In this document: piece after piece, positions 25,676-33,314 of the stretch
Layout of the letters: every line of letters begins with the position of its first letter
How positions within the stretch are numbered: the first letter of the stretch is position 1
From: JADJOM01 sp963748035
GTDB taxonomy: Bacteria > Gemmatimonadota > Gemmatimonadetes > Gemmatimonadales > GWC2-71-9
Direction: 5' to 3'
DNA length: 64,000 nt
NCBI GenBank assembly: GCA_963748035.1
Contig: CAVVHO010000009.1
Span: 33,241 to 97,240, forward strand
Notes under the pieces: model-generated
Told to the model about the DNA's origin: nothing
The model's database searches: none
Seen by the model: the letters and a program-made list of their open reading frames with translations, nothing else
Program-made: the position numbers and the translations under genes

Positions 25676-26524
25676 ATGGGTATACGCCAGTTCAGGCCGG
25701 TCACGCCGGGCACTCGGTTCCGATCGGTGTCGGACTTCGCTGAGATCACGAAGTCGACGCCGGAGAAGTCCCTGCTGGAGCCGCTCCGCAAGAGCGGCGG
25801 GCGGAACAACAAGGGCCACCTGACCATGCGGTACATCGGCGGTGGTCACAAGCAGATGTACCGGAAGATCGACTGGAAGCGGAACAAGTTCGGCGTGCCG
25901 GGGAAGGTGGCTTCGATCGAATACGATCCGAACCGCACAGCCCGGATCGCGCTGGTAGTCTACGCCGACGGAGACAAGCGCTACATCCTGCACCCCAAGG
26001 GGCTGCAGGTGGGCGACACAGTGGTGTCGGGACCGGGAGTGGATCCGCGTGTTGGCAACGCGATTCCGCTCGGCGAAGTCCCCCTGGGCGAGACCGTGCA
26101 CAACGTGGAGCTCAAGATCGGCAAGGGGGCACAGCTGGCCCGCTCGGCTGGAGCGGCAGTCCAGGTCGTCGCCAAGGAGGGTGACTACGTGACGATCCGG
26201 CTCCGGTCCACGGAAATGCGCCGGGTGCATGCCAAGTGCATGGCGACTCTGGGCGAAGTCGGCAACGCGGAGCACGAGCTGCTGTCGCGGGGCAAGGCGG
26301 GCAAGACCCGGTGGCTTGGCCGGAAGTCACGGGTTCGGGGCGTGGCCAAGAACCCGGTCGACCACCCGCTGGGTGGCGGCGAGGGCAAGAGTTCGGGTGG
26401 CCGTCCGCCAGTGAGTCCGTGGGGCAAGCCGGAAGGCCGGAAGACCCGGCATCGGAAGAAGGCGTCGAACCAGCACATCGTCCGCGGTCGGCGCCGCGGT
26501 AAGGCGACCGGAGGAAATGGCTGA
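25676..26524 (+). CDS. rplB: 50S ribosomal protein L2
   Basis: A 282-residue L2, needed for subunit association and peptidyl transfer. It begins MGIRQFRPVTPGTRFRS and has the RNA-binding core GRNNKGHLTMRYIGGGHKQMYR, a KGDYVTIRLRS-type segment and the conserved C-terminal loop NPVDHPLGGGEGKSSGGRPP that carries the essential His. The stop overlaps the rpsS start (TGATG). Confidence 0.98.
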   Translation: MGIRQFRPVTPGTRFRSVSDFAEITKSTPEKSLLEPLRKSGGRNNKGHLTMRYIGGGHKQMYRKIDWKRNKFGVPGKVASIEYDPNRTARIALVVYADGDKRYILHPKGLQVGDTVVSGPGVDPRVGNAIPLGEVPLGETVHNVELKIGKGAQLARSAGAAVQVVAKEGDYVTIRLRSTEMRRVHAKCMATLGEVGNAEHELLSRGKAGKTRWLGRKSRVRGVAKNPVDHPLGGGEGKSSGGRPPVSPWGKPEGRKTRHRKKASNQHIVRGRRRGKATGGNG

Positions 26525-26814
26525 TGTCGCGTAGCATCAAGAAGGGCCCGTTTGTCCAGGTGGCATTGCTGGGCAAGGTGCAGGCGATGAACACCCGCAA
26601 CGAGAAGCGGGTCGTCAAGACGTGGAGTCGCTCCAGCACGATTCTGCCGGAGTTTGTGGGGCACACTTTCGCGGTGCACAACGGGAACAAGTTCGTCCCG
26701 GTATATGTGACCGAGAACATGGTGGGACACAAGCTTGGCGAGTTCGCCCCCACCCGGTTGTTCCGCGGTCATAGCGGCAAGCTGGTGGCGGACAAGAAGG
26801 CCAAGGCGGAGTGA
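26524..26814 (+). CDS. rpsS: 30S ribosomal protein S19
   Basis: A 96-residue S19 of the 30S head. It begins MSRSIKKGPFVQVALLGKV and has RSSTILPEFVGHTFAVHNG, YVTENMVGHKLGEFAPTR and FRGHSGK. Its start shares one base with the rplB stop and it overlaps the region just before rplV, consistent with tight coupling across the S10 operon. Confidence 0.98.
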   Translation: MSRSIKKGPFVQVALLGKVQAMNTRNEKRVVKTWSRSSTILPEFVGHTFAVHNGNKFVPVYVTENMVGHKLGEFAPTRLFRGHSGKLVADKKAKAE

Positions 26815-26816
26815 CC

Positions 26817-27173
26817 ATGGAAGCTCGTGCGATTCAGCGCTACGCGCGTCAATCGTCCCGTAAGATGCGGTTGGTCGTGGACCTCATTCGCGGCAAGAAC
26901 GTGAACGAGGCCTTCGCGATCCTCAAGTTCAACAAGAAGTACGCGGCGAAGCAGATCGAGAAGACGCTCAAGTCGGCGGTGGCGAACGCCGAACAGGCGG
27001 CGCTCAAGGCCAACGAGAACCTCGATGTGGATGACCTGCTGGTGACCAAGGCGGTCATCAATATGGGCACACCGCTCAAGCGCTTTTCCCCGGCGGCCCA
27101 GGGCCGCGGGGTGCCGATCAAGAAGCGCACTTCCCATGTGGAGATCCACGTGGGCACGAAGGAGAGCAAGTAA
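26817..27173 (+). CDS. rplV: 50S ribosomal protein L22
   Basis: A 118-residue L22 whose beta-hairpin lines the exit tunnel. Visible segments are ARAIQRYARQSSRKMRLVVDLIRGK, AEQAALKANENLDVDDL and the hairpin PAAQGRGVPIKKRTSHVEI. ATG 26817 is preferred to GTG 26811 because GGAG lies about 7 nt upstream of the ATG but abuts the GTG. The stop overlaps the rpsC ATG by one base. Confidence 0.97.
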   Translation: MEARAIQRYARQSSRKMRLVVDLIRGKNVNEAFAILKFNKKYAAKQIEKTLKSAVANAEQAALKANENLDVDDLLVTKAVINMGTPLKRFSPAAQGRGVPIKKRTSHVEIHVGTKESK

Positions 27174-27832
27174 TGGGGCAGAAGACCCATCCGACCGGCC
27201 TGCGTCTCGGTATCGTCAAGCCGTGGGCGTCGCGCTGGTTCGCGACCAAGGAAATGCCCGCCCTCCTCAAGGAGGACGAGCTCATCCGGAAGTACCTGAA
27301 GGCGCGTCTCGGGCATGCGGCGATCGCGCAGATCGACATCGAGCGGAAACCGGGCAAGGTCACCGTCACGGTGCACACCGGACGGCCGGGCGTCGTGATC
27401 GGCAAGCGGGGCGCCGAAGTGGACAAGTTGCGCGATGAACTGGCGCAGCTGACCGGCAAGGAAGCCGCGATCAATGTCGAGGAGATCAAGCGGCCCGAGG
27501 TGTCGTCCCAGCTGGTAGCGGACAACATCGCCCATCAGCTGATGCAGCGGATCTCGTTTCGCCGTGCCATGAAGCGCGCGGTGCAGAGCGCCATGCGGAT
27601 GGGCGCGCAGGGCATCCGGGTCAGGGCCGGCGGCCGCCTGGGTGGGGCGGAGATCGCGCGGACCGAATCGTATCGCGAGGGCAGGGTACCGCTCCATACG
27701 CTTCGGGCGGACATCGACTACGCGACCAGCACGGCCAAGACCACCTACGGGACCATCGGGATCAAGGTCTGGATCTTCAAGGGTGAGGTAGTGGAGGATC
27801 TCTCGGGCCGCACCTACAGCACGGGGAACTGA
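27173..27832 (+). CDS. rpsC: 30S ribosomal protein S3
   Basis: A 219-residue S3 at the mRNA entry site. It begins MGQKTHPTGLRLGIVKPW and has the KH domain with GRPGVVIGKRGAEVDKLR and the C-terminal domain with GIRVRAGGRLGGAEIARTE and HTLRADIDYATSTAKTTYG. Length and start are normal. rplP follows after 3 nt. Confidence 0.98.
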   Translation: MGQKTHPTGLRLGIVKPWASRWFATKEMPALLKEDELIRKYLKARLGHAAIAQIDIERKPGKVTVTVHTGRPGVVIGKRGAEVDKLRDELAQLTGKEAAINVEEIKRPEVSSQLVADNIAHQLMQRISFRRAMKRAVQSAMRMGAQGIRVRAGGRLGGAEIARTESYREGRVPLHTLRADIDYATSTAKTTYGTIGIKVWIFKGEVVEDLSGRTYSTGN

Positions 27833-27835
27833 CGG

Positions 27836-28249
27836 ATGCTTGCACCGAAGCGGGTCAAGTTCCGCAAGATGTTCAAGGGCCGGACGCGGGGCACCGCCAT
27901 TCGCGGGAGCACCGTGGCGTTCGGGGAGTATGCGCTCGTGTCCCTGGAGCCGGGTTGGGTGAGCAACCGCCAGATCGAGGCGGCGCGCGTGGCGCTGACC
28001 CGCGAGATGAAGCGCGGCGGCAAGGTCTGGATCCGGATCTTCCCGGACAAGCCCATCACCAAGAAGCCCGCCGAGACTCGCATGGGGAAGGGCAAGGGTA
28101 ACCCGGAAGGCTGGGTGGCCGTGGTGAAGCCGGGCCGGGTGCTGTTTGAGGTCGAGGGTGTCGAGGTCACGCTGGCCAAAGTGGCGCTGGCTCTCGCGGC
28201 GGCGAAGTTGCCGGTGCGGACGCGCTTCATCAAGCGGGCGGAGGACTGA
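27836..28249 (+). CDS. rplP: 50S ribosomal protein L16
   Basis: A 137-residue L16 near the A and P sites. It begins MLAPKRVKFRKMFKGRTRGTA and has FGEYALVSLEPGWVSNRQIEAAR, KPAETRMGKGKGNPEGWVAVV and PGRVLFEVEGV. The conserved Arg next to MGKGKG, hydroxylated by YcfD in E. coli, is present. rpmC follows after 4 nt. Confidence 0.98.
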   Translation: MLAPKRVKFRKMFKGRTRGTAIRGSTVAFGEYALVSLEPGWVSNRQIEAARVALTREMKRGGKVWIRIFPDKPITKKPAETRMGKGKGNPEGWVAVVKPGRVLFEVEGVEVTLAKVALALAAAKLPVRTRFIKRAED

Positions 28250-28253
28250 CGCC

Positions 28254-28448
28254 ATGAAGACAAGCGAGTTGCACGAGCTGTCGGTCGACGATCTCAAGGC
28301 AAAACTCGCGGAGTTGACCGAGGAGCGCTTCCGGCTCCGGTTCCGGTCGGCGACCGAGTCGATCGAAAACCCGATGCGGTTCCGCCATCTCAGACGGGAT
28401 ATCGCGCGGATCAAGACCATGCTGCGGGCGAAGGAACTGGGGAGATAG
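28254..28448 (+). CDS. rpmC: 50S ribosomal protein L29
   Basis: A 64-residue two-helix protein at the tunnel exit. It begins MKTSELHELSVDDLKAKL and has EERFRLRFRSATESIENP and RRDIARIKTMLRAKEL. ATG 28254 is right after the rplP stop; an in-frame opening at 28146 lies inside rplP and is not L29. rpsQ follows after 5 nt. Confidence 0.96.
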   Translation: MKTSELHELSVDDLKAKLAELTEERFRLRFRSATESIENPMRFRHLRRDIARIKTMLRAKELGR

Positions 28449-28453
28449 GAACG

Positions 28454-28726
28454 ATGACTGAACCGACGGCCGACACCCGCAAGCGGCGCAAGACCCGCCA
28501 AGGGGTGGTTACCAGCGACAAGATGACCAAGACGGTCACCGTGACGATGACCCGGCGCTTCGCGCACTTGGCCTACGGGAAGCAGATCACCCGTTCCACC
28601 AAAGTGAAGGCGCGGGACGACAAGTTCGGGGCCAAGCTGGGCGATACGGTGCGGATCATGGAGACCCGGCCGATCGCCAAGACGGTCTGTTGGCGGGTGG
28701 TGGAGATCGTGGAGCGAGCGAAGTAA
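28454..28726 (+). CDS. rpsQ: 30S ribosomal protein S17
   Basis: A 90-residue S17, an early-binding 30S protein with an OB fold. RKTRQGVVTSDKMTKTVTV and the loop RSTKVKARDDKF, followed by GDTVRIMETRPIAKTVCW, are diagnostic. The first ten residues (MTEPTADTRK) are a small extension. Repeat R6 begins 4 nt after the stop, splitting rpsQ from rplN. Confidence 0.97.
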   Translation: MTEPTADTRKRRKTRQGVVTSDKMTKTVTVTMTRRFAHLAYGKQITRSTKVKARDDKFGAKLGDTVRIMETRPIAKTVCWRVVEIVERAK

Positions 28727-28730
28727 GGAC

Positions 28731-28803
28731 GCCATCCGCCGTCCGCCATCCGTGTTGATGGCGACGACGCGATACTGACGGCGGACGGCGGACGGCGGAC
28801 GGC
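28731..28803 (+). repeat. heptamer hairpin array R6 (GCCRTCC / GGCGGAC unit)
   Basis: The left arm is GCCATCC, GCCGTCC, GCCATCC (28731-28752); the right arm is GACGGCG repeated as GGCGGAC (28777-28803). The arms pair along about 22 bp with only two T-versus-C differences, both tolerated as G-T pairs. The array lies inside the S10/spc operon between rpsQ and rplN. The 3' flank CATAGAGGCAGC matches that of R5. Confidence 0.8.
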
Positions 28804-28818
28804 TTCATAGAGGCAGCG

Positions 28819-29187
28819 ATGATTCAACAGGAATCGATAGTCAAAGTGGCCGACAACTCCGGAGCCAGGAAGGCGCTGGTGATTCGGGTTCTGGGCGGCA
28901 GCAAGCGCCGCTATGGCGGCGTGGGCGACAAGGTTGTGGTCGCCATCAAGGATGCGATCCCGACCGGCCAGGTAAAGAAGGGCGACGTGGCCAAGGCGGT
29001 CATCGTCCGGACGGTCAAGGAGACTCGGCGCAAGGATGGCTCCTACATCCGATTCGACGAGAACGCGGTAGTGCTGATAACGGACCAGGGCGAGCCCCGG
29101 GCGACCCGTATCTTCGGGCCGGTGGCGCGCGAACTGCGCGAGAAGCGGTACATGAAGATCGTATCGCTGGCGCCGGAGGTACTCTGA
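28819..29187 (+). CDS. rplN: 50S ribosomal protein L14
   Basis: A 122-residue L14 at the subunit interface. It begins MIQQESIVKVADNSGARKALVIRVLGGS in family register and has VVVAIKDAIPTGQVKKGDV, RTVKETRRKDGSYIRFDENA and the C-terminal IFGPVARELREK. GAGG in the repeat flank upstream acts as ribosome-binding site. rplX follows after 1 nt. Confidence 0.98.
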   Translation: MIQQESIVKVADNSGARKALVIRVLGGSKRRYGGVGDKVVVAIKDAIPTGQVKKGDVAKAVIVRTVKETRRKDGSYIRFDENAVVLITDQGEPRATRIFGPVARELREKRYMKIVSLAPEVL

Positions 29188-29188
29188 G

Positions 29189-29569
29189 ATGAAGCCGCTG
29201 GTCTACCGGAAGGCAAAGCGTGTGCGGCATCGGCCGCCGGTCCGCCAGACGCTGCATGTCACCAAGGGTGATACCGTGCAGGTGCTCTCGGGCGATGACA
29301 AGGGGCGGCGCGGCAAGGTCATCCGGGTCTATCCCAAGACCGGCCGTGTGGCCGTTGAAGGGGTGAACGTGATCACCAAGCACCAGCGCCCGACTCAGGG
29401 AGCGCCCGGTGGAATCATCAAGCGCGAAGCGCCGGTTCACCACTCGAAACTGATGTTGATCGACCCCAAGTCGGGGGAACCGACCCGTATCCGCCGGCAG
29501 AAGGACGCGGACGGCACGCTGGAGCGGATCGCGGTGAAGTCGGGCCAGTCCATTCCGAGGAACCGCTGA
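29189..29569 (+). CDS. rplX: 50S ribosomal protein L24
   Basis: A 126-residue L24, an assembly initiator. The KOW motif HVTKGDTVQVLSGDDKGRRG leads the core, followed by VEGVNVITKHQRPTQGAPGG and HHSKLMLIDPKSGEPTRI. The first ~20 residues (MKPLVYRKAKRVRHRPPVRQ) are a basic extension compared with the ~105-residue norm. rplE starts 2 nt after the stop. Confidence 0.97.
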   Translation: MKPLVYRKAKRVRHRPPVRQTLHVTKGDTVQVLSGDDKGRRGKVIRVYPKTGRVAVEGVNVITKHQRPTQGAPGGIIKREAPVHHSKLMLIDPKSGEPTRIRRQKDADGTLERIAVKSGQSIPRNR

Positions 29570-29571
29570 CG

Positions 29572-30273
29572 ATGGCCGAGACAAAGGACAAGGCGGACAA
29601 AGCCCCGAAGGCCCCCAAGGCCCCCAAGGCGGATGCGCCGAAGCAGCAGAAGGGCGGCAAGGACAAGGGCGTCGCCATGGCAACCGATCCGGCGCCGAAG
29701 TCAGCCGACGGTGTGCCGCGGCTCAAGACGTATTACGAGAAGACGATCCGGCCGAACCTGACCAAGCAGTTCGGCCTCGGCAACCCGCATGAAGTCCCGC
29801 GGCTGGTGAAGATCGTGCTGAATGTGGGTATGGGCGAAGGGGCCAAGAATCCCAAGCTCATCGACGCAGTGGTCGAGGAGCTCGCGATCATCACCGGCCA
29901 GCGGCCGGTGGTTCGACGCTCCAAGAAGGCGATCGCGAACTTCGGACTCCGGGAGAACCAGCCGGTGGGCGTATCGGTCACGCTGCGGAACGCGCGGATG
30001 TACGAGTTCCTGGACCGATTCGTCAATGTGGCGGTTCCGCGGGTGCGAGATTTCCGCGGGCTGTCGAACAAGAGCTTCGACGGCAACGGGAATTACACCG
30101 TGGGTGTGAAAGAGCAGATGATCTTCGCCGAGATCGACTTCGACAAGGTCGAGAAGATCCACGGGATGGACATTACGCTTGTGACCACGGCGGGCCGGGA
30201 CGATCTGGCGATGGCATTGTTGCGGGAATTCGGATGGCCATTCCGGGGGGAGACGCCGCTGGCGGTTGCGTAG
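29572..30273 (+). CDS. rplE: 50S ribosomal protein L5 with Lys/Pro-rich N-terminal extension
   Basis: A 233-residue L5 against a usual ~180. The core from about residue 50 is normal: RLKTYYEKTIRPNLTKQFG, VPRLVKIVLNVGMGEG, RPVVRRSKKAIANFGLRENQ and the C-terminal GMDITLVTTAGRD. The first ~48 residues are low-complexity and charged (KDKADKAPKAPKAPKAD, KQQKGGKDKG). Internal ATG codons at about residues 36 exist, so a shorter product is possible, but ATG 29572 follows the rplX stop at normal spacing. Repeat R7 begins immediately after the stop. Confidence 0.95.
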   Translation: MAETKDKADKAPKAPKAPKADAPKQQKGGKDKGVAMATDPAPKSADGVPRLKTYYEKTIRPNLTKQFGLGNPHEVPRLVKIVLNVGMGEGAKNPKLIDAVVEELAIITGQRPVVRRSKKAIANFGLRENQPVGVSVTLRNARMYEFLDRFVNVAVPRVRDFRGLSNKSFDGNGNYTVGVKEQMIFAEIDFDKVEKIHGMDITLVTTAGRDDLAMALLREFGWPFRGETPLAVA

Positions 30274-30350
30274 GAGAGTGAGAAGTGAGACGTGAGAAGG
30301 GGTTGCAAGAAGAGGCGGACGATCGCCGCTCACTTCTTACTTCTAACTGA
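30274..30350 (+). repeat. heptamer hairpin array R7 (GTGAGAA unit)
   Basis: It begins directly after the rplE stop. The left arm is GTGAGAA, GTGAGAC, GTGAGAA (to 30299); the right arm is TCACTTC, TTACTTC, TAACTGA (30330-30350). Pairing is imperfect because the arms have diverged. It splits rplE from rpsN inside the spc operon. The same unit builds R8 and R9. Confidence 0.8.
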
Positions 30351-30367
30351 TTAGTCGAGGAGCTCAG

Positions 30368-30553
30368 ATGGCGAAGACGTGTTGGATCGAGCGGGCCAAG
30401 CGCACGCCGAAGTTCAAGGTCCGGGGGGTGCGGCGCTGTCAGCGCTGCGGCCGCAGCCGGGCTGTCCTGAGGAAGTTCGGCCTGTGCCGGATCTGCTTCC
30501 GCGAAAAGGCGCTACGGGGAGAGATCCCCGGTGTGCGCAAGGCGAGCTGGTAG
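30368..30553 (+). CDS. rpsN: 30S ribosomal protein S14, zinc-binding type Z
   Basis: A 61-residue type Z S14, the short zinc form. It has CQRCGRSRAVLRKFGLCRIC with two CxxC pairs for zinc and ends FREKALRGEIPGVRKASW, typical of the family. GAGGAG upstream is a good ribosome-binding site. Only this form occurs in the window. rpsH follows after 13 nt. Confidence 0.97.
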   Translation: MAKTCWIERAKRTPKFKVRGVRRCQRCGRSRAVLRKFGLCRICFREKALRGEIPGVRKASW

Positions 30554-30566
30554 GGGAGCGTAAACG

Positions 30567-30962
30567 ATGAGCATGACTGATCCTGTCGCGGATATGCTGA
30601 CCCGCGTCCGCAACGCCTGCGCTGCCGGCCACCGGCGCGTGGACGTCCCGGTGAGCAAGCTCAAGAGCGAGCTCGCCCGGCTGCTGCGTGACAACCACTA
30701 CATCGCGGACTACAAGATCCTCGATGACGGCGCGCGTGGCGTCCTGCGGTTGTACCTCAAGTACCACGGCGACCAGCCGGTCATCCGCGAGCTGAAGCGG
30801 GTTTCCTCTCCAGGGCTTCGGCGCTACGTGAAGTCGCGCGAGATCCCTCGGGTGAAGAACGGCCTCGGCATGGCGATCGTGTCCACGCCCAAGGGGCTGA
30901 TGAGCGACCGCGACGCGCGGTCGGCGAACCTCGGCGGCGAACTCGTCGCCGTTGTCTGGTAA
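30567..30962 (+). CDS. rpsH: 30S ribosomal protein S8
   Basis: A 131-residue S8, the primary binder of 16S helix 21 and in E. coli the spc-operon repressor. It shows MTDPVADMLTRVRNACAAGH, SKLKSELARLLRD and the C-terminal GLGMAIVSTPKGLMSDRDA followed by LGGELVAVVW. An ATG at 30573 is an alternative start (MTDPVAD). rplF follows after 9 nt. Confidence 0.98.
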   Translation: MSMTDPVADMLTRVRNACAAGHRRVDVPVSKLKSELARLLRDNHYIADYKILDDGARGVLRLYLKYHGDQPVIRELKRVSSPGLRRYVKSREIPRVKNGLGMAIVSTPKGLMSDRDARSANLGGELVAVVW

Positions 30963-30971
30963 GAGGCGAGC

Positions 30972-31511
30972 ATGTCGCGTATCGGTAGACGGCCGGTGGT
31001 GGTGCCGAAAGGCGTCACCGTGGCCCTGAACGGGCAGACCCTCTCGGTGAAGGGGCCCAAGGGCGAACTCTCCCGGGTCTTTCATCCCGAGATGAAGCTC
31101 GTGCTGGAGGGAGAACAGGTGCTGGTCTCCCGTCCCACCGAGGAGGCCCGTCACAAGGCCCTTCATGGCCTGAGTCGCACCCTGGTGCAGAACATGGTGG
31201 ACGGGGTGTCCAAGGGGTTCACCAAGGTGCTCGAGATCCAGGGTGTCGGCTACAAGGCGGAGACGAAACCCTTTGGCCTGCAGCTCGCTCTCGGATTCTC
31301 CCATCCGGTGCAGTACAAGGCTCCAGCGGGAATCAAGTTCACGGTGGACAACAACACCATCGTGAAGATCGAGGGGCCCGACAAGGAGATGGTGGGACAG
31401 GTAGCGGCCGAACTCCGCAGTCTGCGCAAGCCGGAGCCCTACAAGGGCAAGGGTGTGCGCTACCAGGGTGAAGTCGTCCGCCGCAAGGCTGGCAAGACAG
31501 GAGCCAAGTAA
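30972..31511 (+). CDS. rplF: 50S ribosomal protein L6
   Basis: A 179-residue L6 near the factor-binding site. It begins MSRIGRRPVVVPKGVTVALNG and shows VKGPKGELSRVFHPEM, RALHGLSRT-type helix (KALHGLSRTLVQNMVDGV) and the C-terminal RKPEPYKGKGVRYQGEVVRRK. Length is normal. rplR follows after 2 nt. Confidence 0.98.
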   Translation: MSRIGRRPVVVPKGVTVALNGQTLSVKGPKGELSRVFHPEMKLVLEGEQVLVSRPTEEARHKALHGLSRTLVQNMVDGVSKGFTKVLEIQGVGYKAETKPFGLQLALGFSHPVQYKAPAGIKFTVDNNTIVKIEGPDKEMVGQVAAELRSLRKPEPYKGKGVRYQGEVVRRKAGKTGAK

Positions 31512-31513
31512 CC

Positions 31514-31885
31514 ATGCGTGCAGTCAAGTCGCCCTCCACGCGCCACGAGCTACGGGCCCGCCGTCATCTCCGGGTGAGGAAGAAGGTCGCAGGCACCGCA
31601 GAGCGGCCTCGGCTAGTCGTCTTCCGGTCGCTCAAGCACATCTACGCCCAGCTGGTGGACGACGAGCGCGGCGTGTGCCTGCTGGGCGTGGGTGACAGCT
31701 CCGAGGGCGTTGCAAGCGATGGGGCGGGAAAGGTTGGCAAGGCCAAGAGCACCGGCAAGGCGCTCGCGGCGAGAGCCAAGGCCGCCGGCATCAGCAAGGT
31801 GGTCTTTGACCGCGGCGGATACCGGTATCACGGACGAGTGAAGGCCGTCGCCGACGGCGCACGCGAAGGCGGACTGGAGTTCTAA
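31514..31885 (+). CDS. rplR: 50S ribosomal protein L18
   Basis: A 123-residue L18 that binds 5S rRNA. Segments RHLRVRKKVAGTAERPRLVV, FRSLKHIYAQLVDDERG and the C-terminal KVVFDRGGYRYHGRVKAVADGAREGGLEF are diagnostic. The start at 31514 gives the family N-terminus. rpsE follows after 1 nt. Confidence 0.98.
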   Translation: MRAVKSPSTRHELRARRHLRVRKKVAGTAERPRLVVFRSLKHIYAQLVDDERGVCLLGVGDSSEGVASDGAGKVGKAKSTGKALAARAKAAGISKVVFDRGGYRYHGRVKAVADGAREGGLEF

Positions 31886-31886
31886 T

Positions 31887-32570
31887 ATGGCGGACGAACA
31901 GACTACGACAGGTGGTGAACCCACGAGCGCTCCGGCCAGCCCCCCGACGGGAGACTCTCGGGGACGTGGCGGTCGAGGCGGCGGGCGTGGCGGGCAGGGC
32001 GGCGGGCGCGGCGGCCAGGGTGGCGGACGCGGCGGGAAACGCGGCGACCGGGGTCGAGATCAGGACCGTGAGCACAGCGAATTCGTCGAGAACGTGGTCG
32101 CGATCAATCGCGTTGCCAAGGTCGTCAAGGGCGGGCGCCGGTTCTCCTTCAATGCCCTCGTCGCGGTCGGCGATCGCAAGGGCAAGGTAGGCATCGCGAC
32201 GGGCAAGGCCAACGAGGTCTCGGAGGCCGTCCGCAAGGCGGTCGAGGCGGCCAAGCGGAACATGGTGGAACTGCCCCGGGTCGGCGCGACGATCCCGCAT
32301 GAAGTGTTGGGCACGCATGGGGCTGGCAAGGTCCTGCTCAAGCCCGCAACCACCGGTACCGGCGTCATTGCCGGCGGGCCGGTCCGGGCGGTGCTCGAGT
32401 GCGCCGGGATCACCGATATCCTGACCAAGAGCCTCGGCTCCAACAACCCGCACAACGTCGTGCGCGCCACGCTCAACGGGCTCCAGCTGCTGGTGACGGC
32501 GCGCCAGGTCGCCCGCGAGCGGGGTATCGAGGTGGATCAGATCGCTTATCGCGCCCCGCAGGAGGTCTGA
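31887..32570 (+). CDS. rpsE: 30S ribosomal protein S5 with RGG-rich N-terminal extension
   Basis: A 227-residue S5 against a usual ~165. The core starts at about residue 65 (FVENVVAINRVAKVVKGGRRFSF) and has AVGDRKGKVGIATGKANEV and NPHNVVRATLNGLQLL. The first ~60 residues are acidic/polar, then Gly/Arg/Gln-rich with repeated RGGGRGGQGG units ending in GKRGDRGRDQDRE. RGG tracts are known in eukaryotic S2 (uS5) and RNA-binding proteins. The start follows the rplR stop by 1 nt and has no better internal alternative. Confidence 0.95.
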   Translation: MADEQTTTGGEPTSAPASPPTGDSRGRGGRGGGRGGQGGGRGGQGGGRGGKRGDRGRDQDREHSEFVENVVAINRVAKVVKGGRRFSFNALVAVGDRKGKVGIATGKANEVSEAVRKAVEAAKRNMVELPRVGATIPHEVLGTHGAGKVLLKPATTGTGVIAGGPVRAVLECAGITDILTKSLGSNNPHNVVRATLNGLQLLVTARQVARERGIEVDQIAYRAPQEV

Positions 32571-32573
32571 GTC

Positions 32574-32834
32574 ATGGGACGCAATCCGGTAGTGGGGCGG
32601 CAGGGCCCGGCGTATCACGCCGCCGTCATTCCGGCGGAAAAAGAGGCAAAGCGCCTGCTAGTGAAGCAGATCCGTTCGGGGATCGGCCATCCGGCAACGT
32701 TGCGGCGGACGCTCATAGCCCTCGGGCTCAAGCGGCACCAGTCGGTGTCAACCCTGCCGAACAACGCGGGGGTCCGCGGTATGCTGTTCAAGGTGCGTCA
32801 CCTCGTCGAGGTGACGCCGGCCCGGGAGAAGTAA
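32574..32834 (+). CDS. rpmD: 50S ribosomal protein L30
   Basis: An 86-residue L30 against a usual ~60. The L30 core runs from about residue 27: RLLVKQIRSGIGHPATLRRT, then LGLKRHQSVSTLPNNAGVRG and MLFKVRHLVEV. The first ~26 residues (MGRNPVVGRQGPAYHAAVIP and following) are an extension with no match I recognise. There is no in-frame ATG closer to the core, so this start is kept. rplO begins at the base after the stop. Confidence 0.94.
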   Translation: MGRNPVVGRQGPAYHAAVIPAEKEAKRLLVKQIRSGIGHPATLRRTLIALGLKRHQSVSTLPNNAGVRGMLFKVRHLVEVTPAREK

Positions 32835-33314
32835 ATGGCGGAGAAGTCGGAGAAGACCGTGAAGAAGGCTGCCCCGGTCAGCTTGTCCACGCTGCGGCCG
32901 GCCCGTGGGGCCAGCAAGAACAAGATGCGAGTGGGTCGCGGGCCAGGGTCGGGCAAGGGCAAGACCTCGGGGCGCGGCCACAAGGGCCACAAGGCGCGTC
33001 AGGCCGGTGAGACCAACCCCGGCTTCGAAGGCGGGCAGATGCCGCTGTACCGGCGCTTGCCCAAGCGCGGGTTCACCAACCCGTTCAAGGTTCACGCGCA
33101 GCCGGTCAACCTGAAGGACCTCGGCAGGCTCACGGCGACCGAGGTGAACCCCGACACCCTGCTCGCCGCCGGGCTGATTTCGCATCGCGACGCGCCGGTG
33201 AAGCTTCTCGGGACCGGTGAAGCCTCCCGGGCGTACGTCGTCAACGGGGTCAGGCTTTCCGGTTCAGCTCGCAGCAAGATCGAACAGGCGGGCGGGAAGA
33301 TCGCCGCAAAATGA
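32835..33314 (+). CDS. rplO: 50S ribosomal protein L15
   Basis: A 159-residue L15. After a 15-residue lysine-rich lead (MAEKSEKTVKKAAP) comes the family start SLSTLRPARGASKNKMRVGRG, then GSGKGKTSGRGHKGHKAR, GFEGGQMPLYRRLPKRGFTN and a C-terminal domain ending SARSKIEQAGGKI. The stop overlaps the secY start by 4 nt (ATGA), the usual rplO-secY coupling. Confidence 0.97.
   Translation: MAEKSEKTVKKAAPVSLSTLRPARGASKNKMRVGRGPGSGKGKTSGRGHKGHKARQAGETNPGFEGGQMPLYRRLPKRGFTNPFKVHAQPVNLKDLGRLTATEVNPDTLLAAGLISHRDAPVKLLGTGEASRAYVVNGVRLSGSARSKIEQAGGKIAAK

Noticed and set aside
26849..28735. Antisense open frame opposite rplV-rpsC-rplP-rpmC-rpsQ
   Set aside because: It crosses five intact ribosomal genes and has no recognisable product.
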